A DNA stretch of 64,000 nucleotides from Calothrix sp. NIES-2098 (GTDB lineage: Bacteria > Cyanobacteriota > Cyanobacteriia > Cyanobacteriales > Nostocaceae): positions 124,001 through 188,000 of the forward strand of contig AP018173.1 in the NCBI GenBank assembly GCA_002368175.1, in the 5' to 3' direction. Shown here piece after piece: positions 54,514 through 63,785 of the stretch. Both the position numbers and the translations under genes were made by a program. Position 1 is the stretch's first letter. The number at the start of each line of letters is the position of its first letter. The notes beneath the pieces are model-generated. The model ran no database searches and was not told where the DNA came from. It was given only the letters and a program-made list of their open reading frames with translations.

Positions 54514-55005
54514 ATGACCTATACCATGCATGAAGCTCAAGAAGTAGCAAAGCTGGCTGCTGCTGACATCGAGGCTTGGCTGCGCTCTAAACCAGAAACC
54601 ATTGACGTTGTTAATGTTGAAAATGACCTAGATTACCAACGCAGAGATGTTGACCTCATCTGGACAACGCAAAGTGGCGAAATTTTGATCGAGATTAAGG
54701 GCGACAGGTGGAATAAAACTCGTAACTTGTTTTTTGAAACCCACAGCAATTTGGAGAAAGGAACCCCCGGCTGCTTCATGTACACCGAGGCAGATTGGCT
54801 TTTTTACTATTTTGTCAATACTCGCCAACTCTACAGACTACCAATGCCCAAAACGCGGGAGTGGTTTCACATCACCATGCGGCGGTTTCGGGAACGCTCA
54901 ACTACAACACCAGTGGGGAGCGGTTGTTACACTACTTTGGGGCGATTAGTACCAATTACCACAGTGATGTTGGAAGTTGCTGGGGTGAAGATGGAGCAGC
55001 TGTAA
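54514..55005 (+). CDS. PD-(D/E)XK-like nuclease-fold protein
   Basis: 163 residues. RRDVDLIWTTQSGEILIEIK contains Asp47, Glu60 and Lys62 in the spacing of the PD-(D/E)XK core. N-terminal helix and a C-terminal mixed region complete a small single-domain protein. AGGAG lies before the ATG. Known relatives include Holliday-junction- and restriction-type folds; function here unknown. Confidence 0.65.
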   Translation: MTYTMHEAQEVAKLAAADIEAWLRSKPETIDVVNVENDLDYQRRDVDLIWTTQSGEILIEIKGDRWNKTRNLFFETHSNLEKGTPGCFMYTEADWLFYYFVNTRQLYRLPMPKTREWFHITMRRFRERSTTTPVGSGCYTTLGRLVPITTVMLEVAGVKMEQL

Positions 55006-55162
55006 GGGGCGATGGGGCGATCGCTGATGAAAATTCTTAGAGGAAAAGTTAGCAGAGGAGGAGCGATGCCTCCGGTTTTTGTGCTTCCTACGCTCTGTTA
55101 CTAACTCTGTACTAATTTTTATAGCTAAAATAGATTTTTCAGGTGGGAGAAGAAATAAATTT

Positions 55163-55672
55163 TCAATATTTATACTTCACTAATAAAATTTCTCTCAGAT
55201 CTGTAACCGTTTCACAAACTATATCTGGCTTTGAGGCTTTTAGTAAGTCTTTTTCTAAAGAACCCCAAAGTGTTCCAATGGATAAAACTCCTGCTGCTTT
55301 AGCGGCTTGAATATCTTTTGCTGCATCACCAATAGCAACTGCCTCTGATGCTTCTAATCCTAAACTTAGTAAGCCTTTTTGAATAGGGTCTGGATGAGGT
55401 TTATGATTAGTGGTGTCGTGATAACAGACAGTTGCATCTATCTTCCAATCACAATGTTTTATTACCTTCTCACAATATGGTCTTGGGCTAGAAGTAACTA
55501 TACATATAGGTACACCAATTGCTTTTATCTCTTTTAGTAGCTCTGATATTCCTGGATATGCATATAGCTGTGGAATTAGTTTATACACATTAGACCATTG
55601 TTTGTTTCTGCGGAATTGTTCAGCCACTTGAGAATCTATAAGGGTTTGGTCAAGGTCTATTAAAATTCCCAT
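55163..55672 (-). CDS. HAD-family hydrolase
   Basis: 169 residues. Motif I is IDLDQT with Asp6 and Asp8; motif II is ICIVTSSPRPY; the cap is short; the last motif is VAIGDAAKDIQAAKAAGVLS. This is a phosphatase of the HAD superfamily, probably phosphoglycolate-phosphatase-like. It lies downstream of dprA on the same strand with a 45-base gap. Confidence 0.85.
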   Translation of the reverse strand: MGILIDLDQTLIDSQVAEQFRRNKQWSNVYKLIPQLYAYPGISELLKEIKAIGVPICIVTSSPRPYCEKVIKHCDWKIDATVCYHDTTNHKPHPDPIQKGLLSLGLEASEAVAIGDAAKDIQAAKAAGVLSIGTLWGSLEKDLLKASKPDIVCETVTDLREILLVKYKY

Positions 55673-55717
55673 AATTTGCTATACATAATTTGCTATAGTT
55701 TATAACTACTAAAAAGC

Positions 55718-57187
55718 TTAAAATGCTACTTCAAACAACTTAGTCTTTTCAAAATATTCCCAAGCAATTCCATCTGGATCTTTCTTATGGCTCCATTCTT
55801 TAAAAAATTCAACCCCTTTTGCTTTATTTTTAGAAATAGTAGATGGATTTACATTCAACCTTTCCGCTAACTTTTTAGTATTTAAAGCATTATTTGTATT
55901 GCTATCTATTTGATGAATTTCAACTATTTTATTTTGCGAAACATCTAAATTTTCAATTGGTAAGGTTAGTTGACAACTTAATTGTTCAGCCCCATTAATA
56001 TTTTTTTCTTTAAATACTTGAGACGGGTAAGTTACAGTTTTTGAGGTTTCATCAATCAAATAAGCTGTAATAAATTCATGTAAAACTTGGTTAACTGTCA
56101 TGCCATTTTCAGCACATTTAACTTCAAATTTTTGCTTTTCCTCTTGACTCAAAATAACCTGAATAGTTGTATTATTGTTTTCACCTATTACTTCTGTAGC
56201 ACTTGTTTTTTGCGATTCAACTATTTCTGCTTTGGTTGAAATATTTGGAGTTATTATGTCTGAACCAAATAATTCTGTTGTTTCTGTATTTAAAGTAATA
56301 ATTTTTCCAAAAACATTACTTAGAAAACTTTTGAAATCGTCTGCATTTTTAAGAGAAAATGCTTTTCCTTCAGCAATTAATTTTTCGTTTCCTCGTGATT
56401 TATCAGAACGATGCTTAGGTTCATAATTTATACAAGCAAGAACTCTACCTTGCTCAAGACAAAATTTAGCTGTATGCATTGTTCCACCTTTAATGTCAGT
56501 TTCAATAATTACTACAGCAGAACTTAGGCCACTTTGTATACGATCTCGCTCTACAAATTGATTTTTAAAGAGCTTATTACCAATTGGATATTCACTTACA
56601 AGGCATCCACCATACTCAATAATTCTTTGAGCCAATTCTCGATTTTCAGACGGATAAATCCTGTCTAATCCATGTGCTAAGACAGCAACAGTACAACCTT
56701 TTCCGTCTAAACAACCTTGATGACCAGCAGTATCACAACCTTGTGCTAAACCACCTACAACTATCAAACCTTGCTCTGCAAATCGTTGAGCAATTCTAAT
56801 TGCTGTTCTTTTACCATAATCAGTAGGCTGGCGAGTTCCAATGACAGCTACTGAGCATTCTGGTTTTAAGCAATTGATATCTCCCTTAACATAAAGAACT
56901 GATGGAGGATTTGTTATGGTTCTTAATTGTTGTGGAAATTCTGGATCGTCAATTCCAATAACCTTAATACCAGCCTTGTCATGTTCTTCTAATAATTGTT
57001 CAGCACGATTGAAAGCTGATTCTAATTGTGAATTAGTTAGATTAATATATGTAGATGCTACTTCATAAAGTTCTTTTAAATTTGAAGGTTTAAATGATAG
57101 GTTATTTAAAATACGCTGAAGAGTACTTTTACCTACTCCTGGTACTAAATTAAGAGTTAGTATATTAAGAGTATCCAATCGTTGCAT
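55718..57187 (-). CDS. dprA: DprA-like protein with HTH-type C-terminal extension
   Basis: About 489 residues from ATG 57187. N-terminal helix-hairpin-helix-like region (LTLNLVPGVGKSTLQRILNN), then the DprA Rossmann core: VAVIGTRQPTDYGKRTAIRI, VVGGLAQGCDTAGHQGCLDG and IIETDIKGGTMHTAKFC. Residues beyond about 310 are not DprA: a linker and, at the end, an HTH (KLAERLNVNPSTISKNKAKG) followed by a domain like that of the gene split at 39834/42664. The upstream PRTase frame ends five bases before, so they form a pair. DprA loads RecA in transformation; PRTase-DprA pairs are also proposed defence modules. Confidence 0.85.
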   Translation of the reverse strand: MQRLDTLNILTLNLVPGVGKSTLQRILNNLSFKPSNLKELYEVASTYINLTNSQLESAFNRAEQLLEEHDKAGIKVIGIDDPEFPQQLRTITNPPSVLYVKGDINCLKPECSVAVIGTRQPTDYGKRTAIRIAQRFAEQGLIVVGGLAQGCDTAGHQGCLDGKGCTVAVLAHGLDRIYPSENRELAQRIIEYGGCLVSEYPIGNKLFKNQFVERDRIQSGLSSAVVIIETDIKGGTMHTAKFCLEQGRVLACINYEPKHRSDKSRGNEKLIAEGKAFSLKNADDFKSFLSNVFGKIITLNTETTELFGSDIITPNISTKAEIVESQKTSATEVIGENNNTTIQVILSQEEKQKFEVKCAENGMTVNQVLHEFITAYLIDETSKTVTYPSQVFKEKNINGAEQLSCQLTLPIENLDVSQNKIVEIHQIDSNTNNALNTKKLAERLNVNPSTISKNKAKGVEFFKEWSHKKDPDGIAWEYFEKTKLFEVAF

Positions 57188-57192
57188 AAATA

Positions 57193-57580
57193 TTAGTAAC
57201 TTGCTGTTTTGCCTAAAGCTAATTTTACTACTCTTAATGCACCAGCTTGTTCTAATAAAGTTTCGCAAGAAAGAAAAGAGTTACCAGTCGTAGTAACGTC
57301 GTCTAAAAGAAGAACTGTTTGTCCTTTAAGCAGGTGATGGTTATTAACCTTAATAGAATTTAAGTCTACATTAATATCCCGATTTCCACCATTTGATTTT
57401 TTTTCAACCTTCTTATATCTTTGCAGGCAAGAAGTAGCATCTATACGTCCTTGTTGAGTCAGCAACAATGCTACTTGGTTGATTCCAGTATTAATATTTT
57501 GAGGGTCACTGGAAGGAACCGTTATGATAGGAAAGTTTTTATCCAGAAGTAGGTCAATTTCTTTAAAAAAATAGTCTATA
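57193..57580 (-). pseudogene. Phosphoribosyltransferase paired with dprA, truncated by IS630
   Basis: About 128 residues: DKNFPIITVPSSDPQNINTG, GRIDATSCLQRYKK, then the PRPP loop VLLLDDVTTTGNSFLSCETL and VKLALGKTASY. The frame runs into the IS630 end at 57580 and, after the element, continues in frame for at least ten codons (FYSSRSDKRKIDY) on the other side at 58698-58730. A start further on is overlapped by an IS701-like remnant, so the gene is broken and probably lost its function. Confidence 0.82.
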
Positions 57581-58697
57581 GCAATCCGAAATCATTTATG
57601 AGAAAATACTGAAGAGATATAGCAGTAATATTTACGACAAGTGCTTGGATGATAGCGATGTGGATACAATCATTAGAAGATTTTATCAGACATAGCCAAG
57701 ATAAACGTGAAATTACAAGAGCAATGGCAGTCAAAATGTTGCTTTATGGATACAAACATAAAGAGATAATGCCAATATTGGGTGTTTCATCAGGCTTTAT
57801 AAGTACATGGAAAAAAGCATTTTTTGAAAATGGAGTAGATGGTTTAAAGTTAGCATATAAAGGCAGCAAAGGATTTTTAGATACACAACAACATAGGGAA
57901 GTGATTGAATGGCTACAAACAAAGAATGAATGGACGCTTAATGAGCTAGAATACCAAGTAGCATCTAAGTATGAAGTAACATTTGAATCTAAACAAAGTT
58001 ACTATGATTTGTTTCATGAAGCACGTATTAGTTGGAAGAAAACTCAAGCTAATAATCCAAAGCATGACCCTGAATTAGTCGCTTTAAAAAAAAAGAGATT
58101 TGTGAATTGTTGGAAAAGCGACGACCCCAAATCGAGACAGGAGAGCTAGTGGTTTTCATCATTGATGAATGTCATTTACTCTGGGGAGACATAATAGGAT
58201 ATATCTGGGGTAAAATGAGTGAGCGCATTTCAATTCCAGTCGTCAATGCTCGTGATAAACAAACATACTTTGGTGCATTAGACTATAAAACTAAGGAATT
58301 TCTCACCTATTCTGCTAAGAAAGGTAACTCAGAAAACACAATTAATTTTTTAGAGTATCTCCGCTCACAACGTCCTGATGCAAAACTTTTAATCATTTGG
58401 GATGGCGCTAGTTATCATCGCTCTCAAAAAATCAAAGATTATTTAGATTCTTTGAATGCGAATTTAGAAAAAGAACAATGGTTGATAACTTGCGAAAGGT
58501 TTGCCCCAAATGCACCCCAACAGAACCCTGTAGAAGATATTTGGTTGCAAGGCAAAAGACTGATTCAAGAGTTGCATTTTTTCTGTCATTCCTTCTCTGT
58601 TGTCAAGGCTTTATTTGAGTTATCGCTTAATTGTCAAATTTTTGACTTTCCTAAGCTCCATGAATATGGTGTTTTCTCATGAATCAGTTAGGATTGC
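57581..58697 (+). mobile_element. IS630-family insertion sequence (1117 bp)
   Basis: Ends: GCAATCC-GAAATCATTTATG on the left and, inverted on the right, GCAATCC-TAACTGATTCATG, both followed by AGAAAA. A TA dinucleotide is duplicated outside (57579-57580 and 58698-58699), as for IS630/Tc1. It encodes two frames on the plus strand and splits the PRTase gene. Confidence 0.9.
57649..58682 (+). CDS. IS630-family transposase made by -1 frameshift at 58086-58094
   Basis: ORF A (57649-58149) has the two HTHs: KMLLYGYKHKEIMPILGVSS and RHSQDKREITRAMAVK near the start, with EWTLNELEYQVASKYEVTFE later. ORF B (frame of 58107-58682) has the DDE core: VVFIIDECHLLWGD, LLIIWDGASYHRSQKIKDYL and APQQNPVEDIWLQGKRLIQE. 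A -1 slip on nine A joins them to one protein of about 344 residues, as usual for many IS630 elements. The first part alone ends shortly after the A-run. Confidence 0.9.
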
Positions 58698-58766
58698 TAT
58701 ATCTTTCTTTTGTCACTCCGGGAAGAGTAAAATCAGAAAGAAGGGCTGAAAGCCAGGAGGGGAGGA

Positions 58767-59074
58767 TGACACAGCCAAGAAGCCCCAAACCTAGCATCAA
58801 ATTTGTGGATGAATATTGTGCAATCTACAGAAACATCTTTCCAGAAATTAGGAGTTTTGAAAATTTCCGAGATTTACATTTGGGAAATAGTATGTCTGTA
58901 TTAGTAAAGCTGCTTAAGGAAATTTTAGCCCCACCGACTGAACGCGGGGATTTTGATGTGTTAATCGAGCGAGAAGGGGAGATCGCACTCCATGTCTTTC
59001 TTTTAGACGAAACTGCTTTAAATCTTGTTAAGCCAAAAAATTTCAGAATATTTGCTGACAGCACACCAGCCTGA
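58767..59074 (+). pseudogene. Chimeric ORF: IS701-like transposase N-terminus joined to an unknown C-terminus
   Basis: MTQPRSPKPSIKFVDEYCAI and RSFENFRDLHLG resemble the first 40 residues of IS701-family transposases. From an internal ATG at about 58891 the sequence changes to MSVLVKLLKEILAPPTERGD and DVLIEREGEIALHVFLLDET, which is unrelated and looks like part of another gene. So a transposase fragment is fused to a truncated gene. Unlikely to be functional as a whole; the C-terminal part could be a real small protein. Confidence 0.5.
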
Positions 59075-59144
59075 GTGTAGCTAAAATGTATCAAATGATA
59101 TATCAAGTATTACACCAAGTTTGTTATTTGAGTTCAGAGGCTAG

Positions 59145-59393
59145 ATGACCATAAAAAAGCCCCTAGTCATTCATCAGCCAGAAGTTGGCAAGCTAATCCG
59201 CGAACTTCGCTTGCTGTCAAATTTGACTCAGGAACAGTTTGCAGCACATTTGGGTGTGACATATCCCACAATTAACCGTTGGGAGAATGGACGCACTAAA
59301 CCATCGCCTTTAGCAATGGAAAAGATTGAGGTGCAACTAATCCAGATGGGCGATCGCGGTAAGGATTTGCTAGAGAAGTATTTGGAAAATTAA
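59145..59393 (+). CDS. XRE-family transcriptional regulator
   Basis: 82 residues with a clear HTH-3: LIRELRLLSNLTQEQFAAHL and GVTYPTINRWENGRTKPSPL. It lies 62 bases before the HerA-like gene and is likely to regulate that operon. No other domain. Confidence 0.85.
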   Translation: MTIKKPLVIHQPEVGKLIRELRLLSNLTQEQFAAHLGVTYPTINRWENGRTKPSPLAMEKIEVQLIQMGDRGKDLLEKYLEN

Positions 59394-59455
59394 TATTCTT
59401 TGAACATTGGAAAATTTTCATGCTAAAAGTAGTAATTTTATAGAGGTAATTATCT

Positions 59456-61468
59456 ATGACTTTAAGTTTTACCAATGTAATAGCCAAAATCGCATCTGTA
59501 GATTTATTTAAAAGAAATAGTAATACAAACAATATAGAAACTGGTATTTTTATTGGTCGTCCTTTTCACATTGATTATGAAAAAGCATATATTTTAGTTG
59601 CTGATTCTTGGAAGCTAAAAGCTAAAGGAATTCCCCAAGGGTCTTTTCTGCTAGCTTATTACGAGAATGAAAATGATGTTTATGAGGTATTGCTTCTCAG
59701 GGTTGTAAAACCAGCAAAGTTGCCAACTGATAATGATGTTATCAGTTCAATGATTGAGTATTACAAAGATAATTTGAAAACTAGTGGTAAAGAAAGTCAG
59801 TTAGATAGCTACACAAAATATGAATTTAGCTTTTCTGGGCTGGAATGCAGAATTTTAGGAACGTTTTATAAAGATGATAAAGGATGTACACGTTTTGGTG
59901 CTGATGTTGAAAACTTTTATAGCGCTCATAATTATAGGGTAATTAAGCCAAACCCAGACGTATTAGAACTTATCGTTAACTTCCGTGAAGAGGGCATCAC
60001 AGGTAAGCCAACTGATATCAAAATTGGCAAGGTTCGCTACAGCTCTAGCCTTCGCTTCCAGGCGCAGGAAGATGATGTACCTGTATTTGTAAGTCCAAAA
60101 GACTTTCTTGGTAAACGTACTGCTCTATTTGGAATGACCCGCACAGGTAAGTCAAACACAGTTAAAAAGGTCATTCAAGCTACTGTTTTGATGAGCGATA
60201 AAGCTGCTTATGCACTCAACGGTAAGTTAAATGGTAGCGCCGTAGCGAACTTAGAGCCTTTAACTGAAGATGGTTTACCAAAGTATCCAGTCGGTCAAAT
60301 CATATTTGACATCAATGGTGAATATGCAAATGCAAATATGCAGGATGAAGGTACAGCCATATTTGAAATATACAAAGAGCGAACCATCCGGTACAGCACT
60401 CTCAATAAAGATGGTTTCAAAGTGATGAAGGTGAACTTCTACAGAGATGTAAAATCTGGATTTGAATTAATACGCAGCCATTTAGGACTAGAAACTGCCG
60501 ATTATGTAAAAAGCTTCTTATCAATTGACCTTGAAGAACCAAAGGATAAAACTGATTTTTCGGCTACTACGCGATATGAGCGTAAAAAAGCTGCTTATTT
60601 GTGCTGCTTGTATAAAGCTGGATTTATTGTGCCTAATGGTTTTACAGTCAAGTTTCAGGGTCAAAAGGAACTCAATCAATTAGTAAAAGAAGATGGAAGC
60701 ATAGATCCCAGTAAAGGTATATCACTTGAGGAAGCGAGCAATTGGTTCACTACCATTTGGGAAAACTACAACCATGAGTTCTTCAGTGATTATAAAAAAA
60801 GTAAAGGACGTGAGTGGGCTGATGAAGATTTGAAAGCTCTGCTTATTTTCCTGACACGGAAAACTCAACCCAGTGGCAAAGCAACTATTAATGGGTATAT
60901 CAAATTACGAGATATTGCTATTCTTCATACAGAAACAGTTGGTAAACCCTTTGAAGAAGAAATTATTGAGGAGCTTCGCAAGGGACAGATTATCATTGTA
61001 GATTTGTCACAGGGCGACCCAGAGATTCAACGCCTGTATTCCGAACGCATTTGTCGCCAAATTTTTGCAGATGCAATGAATCGCTTCATTCAAAATACAT
61101 CTAACAACTTCATTCAGTTTTACTTTGAAGAAGCTCACAATCTTTTTCCTAAACAGAATGATAAGGACTTAAGCCAAGTCTATAACCGGATTGCCAAAGA
61201 GGGTGCAAAACTCAATCTTGGCTTAATTTATGCTACTCAAGAAGTGAGTTCAATAAGTTCCAACATTCTCAAAAATACTCAAAATTGGTTTATTGCCCAT
61301 TTAAATAACGAGGACGAGACAAAAGAAATTAAAAAGTATTACGACTTTGGAGACTTTACTGAATCTTTAGTCAGGTTTAGTGCGGATAGTGATAAAGGTT
61401 TTGTACGCATGAAAACCTACTCTAATGCCTTCGTAGTTCCTACTCAAATTGACCGTTTCTCTAAATAA
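59456..61468 (+). CDS. HerA-like DNA-translocating ATPase
   Basis: 670 residues. N-terminal barrel (about 1-190), then Walker A GMTRTGKSNTVKK near residue 225, a long insert, and Walker B FIQFYFEEAHNLFPKQ with the catalytic Glu, then NRIAKEGAKLNLGLIYATQE. This is the FtsK-HerA type. HerA hexamers translocate DNA and feed a partner nuclease; here NurA is encoded 14 bases downstream. It is larger than archaeal HerA (about 500), through an insert of about 150 residues. Confidence 0.88.
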   Translation: MTLSFTNVIAKIASVDLFKRNSNTNNIETGIFIGRPFHIDYEKAYILVADSWKLKAKGIPQGSFLLAYYENENDVYEVLLLRVVKPAKLPTDNDVISSMIEYYKDNLKTSGKESQLDSYTKYEFSFSGLECRILGTFYKDDKGCTRFGADVENFYSAHNYRVIKPNPDVLELIVNFREEGITGKPTDIKIGKVRYSSSLRFQAQEDDVPVFVSPKDFLGKRTALFGMTRTGKSNTVKKVIQATVLMSDKAAYALNGKLNGSAVANLEPLTEDGLPKYPVGQIIFDINGEYANANMQDEGTAIFEIYKERTIRYSTLNKDGFKVMKVNFYRDVKSGFELIRSHLGLETADYVKSFLSIDLEEPKDKTDFSATTRYERKKAAYLCCLYKAGFIVPNGFTVKFQGQKELNQLVKEDGSIDPSKGISLEEASNWFTTIWENYNHEFFSDYKKSKGREWADEDLKALLIFLTRKTQPSGKATINGYIKLRDIAILHTETVGKPFEEEIIEELRKGQIIIVDLSQGDPEIQRLYSERICRQIFADAMNRFIQNTSNNFIQFYFEEAHNLFPKQNDKDLSQVYNRIAKEGAKLNLGLIYATQEVSSISSNILKNTQNWFIAHLNNEDETKEIKKYYDFGDFTESLVRFSADSDKGFVRMKTYSNAFVVPTQIDRFSK

Positions 61469-61482
61469 AAAGTACGTACTAT

Positions 61483-62817
61483 ATGGGATATACAAGCAAA
61501 CGTGGGCGGCGGCCTAATGAGTATGCCAGCAAGTCTGCACATAGTCACATAATTAATGATGAATCATTACAGGAGTTTCTTAGTCAATGTAATCTCCCTA
61601 AATCAGCAGATGAAGTAACTATTTCCGACTGCCTTAACTTTTCCTATGAACCTGTAACAAAAAATCCAATCCGCAATATTATCGCTATTGATGGTGGATA
61701 CAGTGAAGTATCTGTACAAACTGGTTTCCCATCGTCAACTGTCTGCTTTTTTCAAATCGGGGCGCTCATCTTTAGCATTGATGATCTTGATGGACTTGGT
61801 AAACAGCCTTTCATAGACCCAGATGATATGGCGAAGTTAAAGCAGATTCAACGTTTAAAACTAACTCTGCCTGTTCGTAATATTCAATTTAAAACTGAAA
61901 GTACACTTGTAAATTCAGTACGTAGAACTATTCATAACTTTTTCTGCCAGAAAGTAGACAATGAAGAATTGATTACAACACTACGGTGGTTCATCTTTCA
62001 GGAATATGAAACAAGTTTATCAACTTGGAACTTAGCAAGTTGTCCAGTTTGCGGACAGACAGGTATTCCCCTTAATCTGGGAGACATGACAAAGGACTAT
62101 ACCTTTTCTTGTAATCATTGCAGCACTGAGATTTTTCTAACAGATGTATTCCGGCTACATGAAGCTATTGATGAAGAGTTAGGTGCTGGCGGTATTTTAG
62201 GATATTTGATGACTACGTTAGAGCAGATTATCCTAGTTCACCTCATTCGGCTCATTCTTAAGATGAAGCCTGCTTTATTGGAAGAAATCTTGTTTGTTAA
62301 GGATGGCCCACTTGCCTTTTTCGGGCAAACAGCAAATATGTACCGTCCGATGCGATCGCTTGTTAACTTTCTGTTTAAACATCACAATTTATACCTGGCT
62401 GGATTAGAAAAAAGTGGAGCCTTTGTAGAACACGCCGATGAAATATCTGAGAAGCTTGCAAACGGAACTCTACTAATTCTAAATAATGATTACATTTACA
62501 AGTACATTCTCCCTGGTAAGGCTGACCCAAGCAGACCTTATGGTTCTACAACTTACTACAGCAATAAGTTGATTTTTAAAACATTAGCAGGCGGGATGTA
62601 TATTGTTTCCTTACCAACTTCAAATAATATGACGAATCCCAAAGAAGCAGACTTTCAAAACTTGGGTGCAATTTTAACCAACATTGAAAAGCTCAAGTGT
62701 GATATGTACGATAGTTCCCTCATTCCTGTTGCTTTAGCAAACAAGCTTGTCTCTTTAGCTGACCATCCTAGCTCTAGAATTCTTCAGAAGTTTGCCAAAG
62801 GTGCAATTATTAGTTGA
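61483..62817 (+). CDS. NurA-like nuclease with zinc-ribbon insert
   Basis: 444 residues. NurA motifs: NIIAIDGGYSEVSVQTGFPS (first Asp) and ILFVKDGPLAFFGQTANMYR (second Asp, DGPL). A zinc ribbon (SCPVCGQTGIPLNLG, SCNHCSTEIFLT) is inserted between them. NurA is a RNase H-fold 5'-3' nuclease that works on HerA. Two-gene order and 14-base spacing strongly suggest a complex. Zinc insert is unusual relative to archaeal NurA. Confidence 0.82.
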   Translation: MGYTSKRGRRPNEYASKSAHSHIINDESLQEFLSQCNLPKSADEVTISDCLNFSYEPVTKNPIRNIIAIDGGYSEVSVQTGFPSSTVCFFQIGALIFSIDDLDGLGKQPFIDPDDMAKLKQIQRLKLTLPVRNIQFKTESTLVNSVRRTIHNFFCQKVDNEELITTLRWFIFQEYETSLSTWNLASCPVCGQTGIPLNLGDMTKDYTFSCNHCSTEIFLTDVFRLHEAIDEELGAGGILGYLMTTLEQIILVHLIRLILKMKPALLEEILFVKDGPLAFFGQTANMYRPMRSLVNFLFKHHNLYLAGLEKSGAFVEHADEISEKLANGTLLILNNDYIYKYILPGKADPSRPYGSTTYYSNKLIFKTLAGGMYIVSLPTSNNMTNPKEADFQNLGAILTNIEKLKCDMYDSSLIPVALANKLVSLADHPSSRILQKFAKGAIIS

Positions 62818-62843
62818 TGGTTTTGAAAGGTTAGCGATCGCTC

Positions 62844-63299
62844 ATGAGCAGGCTTGATACCTCCCTCGAATCTTCTGGCGCAGAATTTTTGGTACTAGGT
62901 CATTTACTGATTGAGGGCATTCAGGCATTCAAAGCCTACACCAACTTTCCTGGCTATGACCTCATTGCCACTAATCCCGAAAAAAACCTATCCTGCCGTA
63001 TCCAAGTCAAGAGCCGCTGGGCAACCGACTTTGACGGAGGTTTTCCCATCCGCAACTTTGACTGTGACTTCGTTATCTTCGTTGCCCTGAACAGAGGTTA
63101 TAGATATCGAAAGAAAGCCTCAGAGCAAAATAATGGGCGACAAGAACCACAGATTTACGTCTTTCCCGTTGATGTTATTCGCAAAGCCCAAAATCCTCAA
63201 AGCCAGTGGGGTAAAGTATTTCTAAGACATTTAGATAATCCCAAGCAGTATTCGAGTAATTGGTATTTAATCAAAACCTTTCTCATGTTTGAGGATTAA
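62844..63299 (+). CDS. PD-(D/E)XK-like protein of the HerA-NurA operon
   Basis: 151 residues. FPGYDLIATNPEKNLSCRIQ then VKSRWATDFDGGFP: Asp39 and Gln54-Val-Lys56 are in the spacing of a PD-(D/E)XK core. N-terminal helix FLVLGHLLIEGIQAFKAY fits group-I-intron- or restriction-type folds. It starts 26 bases after NurA, so it is a third component of the operon. Function unknown. Confidence 0.7.
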   Translation: MSRLDTSLESSGAEFLVLGHLLIEGIQAFKAYTNFPGYDLIATNPEKNLSCRIQVKSRWATDFDGGFPIRNFDCDFVIFVALNRGYRYRKKASEQNNGRQEPQIYVFPVDVIRKAQNPQSQWGKVFLRHLDNPKQYSSNWYLIKTFLMFED

Positions 63300-63509
63300 T
63301 AGAAAAGCGATCACACACCATGCCTAAAATTATTACAACCTTAAGTACGGTTATCCGCACCGATACAATTGTTCTATTTTTTCTATAAAGGCATTAAAGT
63401 ACATAATTCATTGGGTTTTGCATTGATTAAGTTAGCTTTCCTTTCTAGCGATCGCAGTTCGTCTAGTCAATACGTGTGGTAATGATGCTAGTGCATTGGT
63501 AGTAGAGAA

Positions 63510-63749
63510 ATGAAAAATAATACTAATATCGGACTAGGAATAATTACAATTACTATTTTGGGATTAATAGCTTGGGGATTATTTCATGAAATTGGTCAAG
63601 CACCTTGGCAATTCATCACAATTTTAATTGCTTTATTGGGGGCATTAATTACATTTGCTGGTAATTTGCAAATTCAAATTCGTAATGAACAAAAACCTAA
63701 TAAAGTCGAAATATACGATGAATCTATCCCACTAATACCAGCAATATGA
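63510..63749 (+). CDS. Small membrane protein, 79 aa
   Basis: Two hydrophobic segments (GLGIITITILGLIAWGLFHE and QFITILIALLGALITFAG) and a soluble tail (RNEQKPNKVEIYDESIPLIP). Predicted two-pass membrane protein without family. AGTAGAG precedes the ATG. Confidence 0.6.
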   Translation: MKNNTNIGLGIITITILGLIAWGLFHEIGQAPWQFITILIALLGALITFAGNLQIQIRNEQKPNKVEIYDESIPLIPAI

Positions 63750-63785
63750 TAATCTGCTGTTGATGAAGATAAGTTGCATTAAGGT

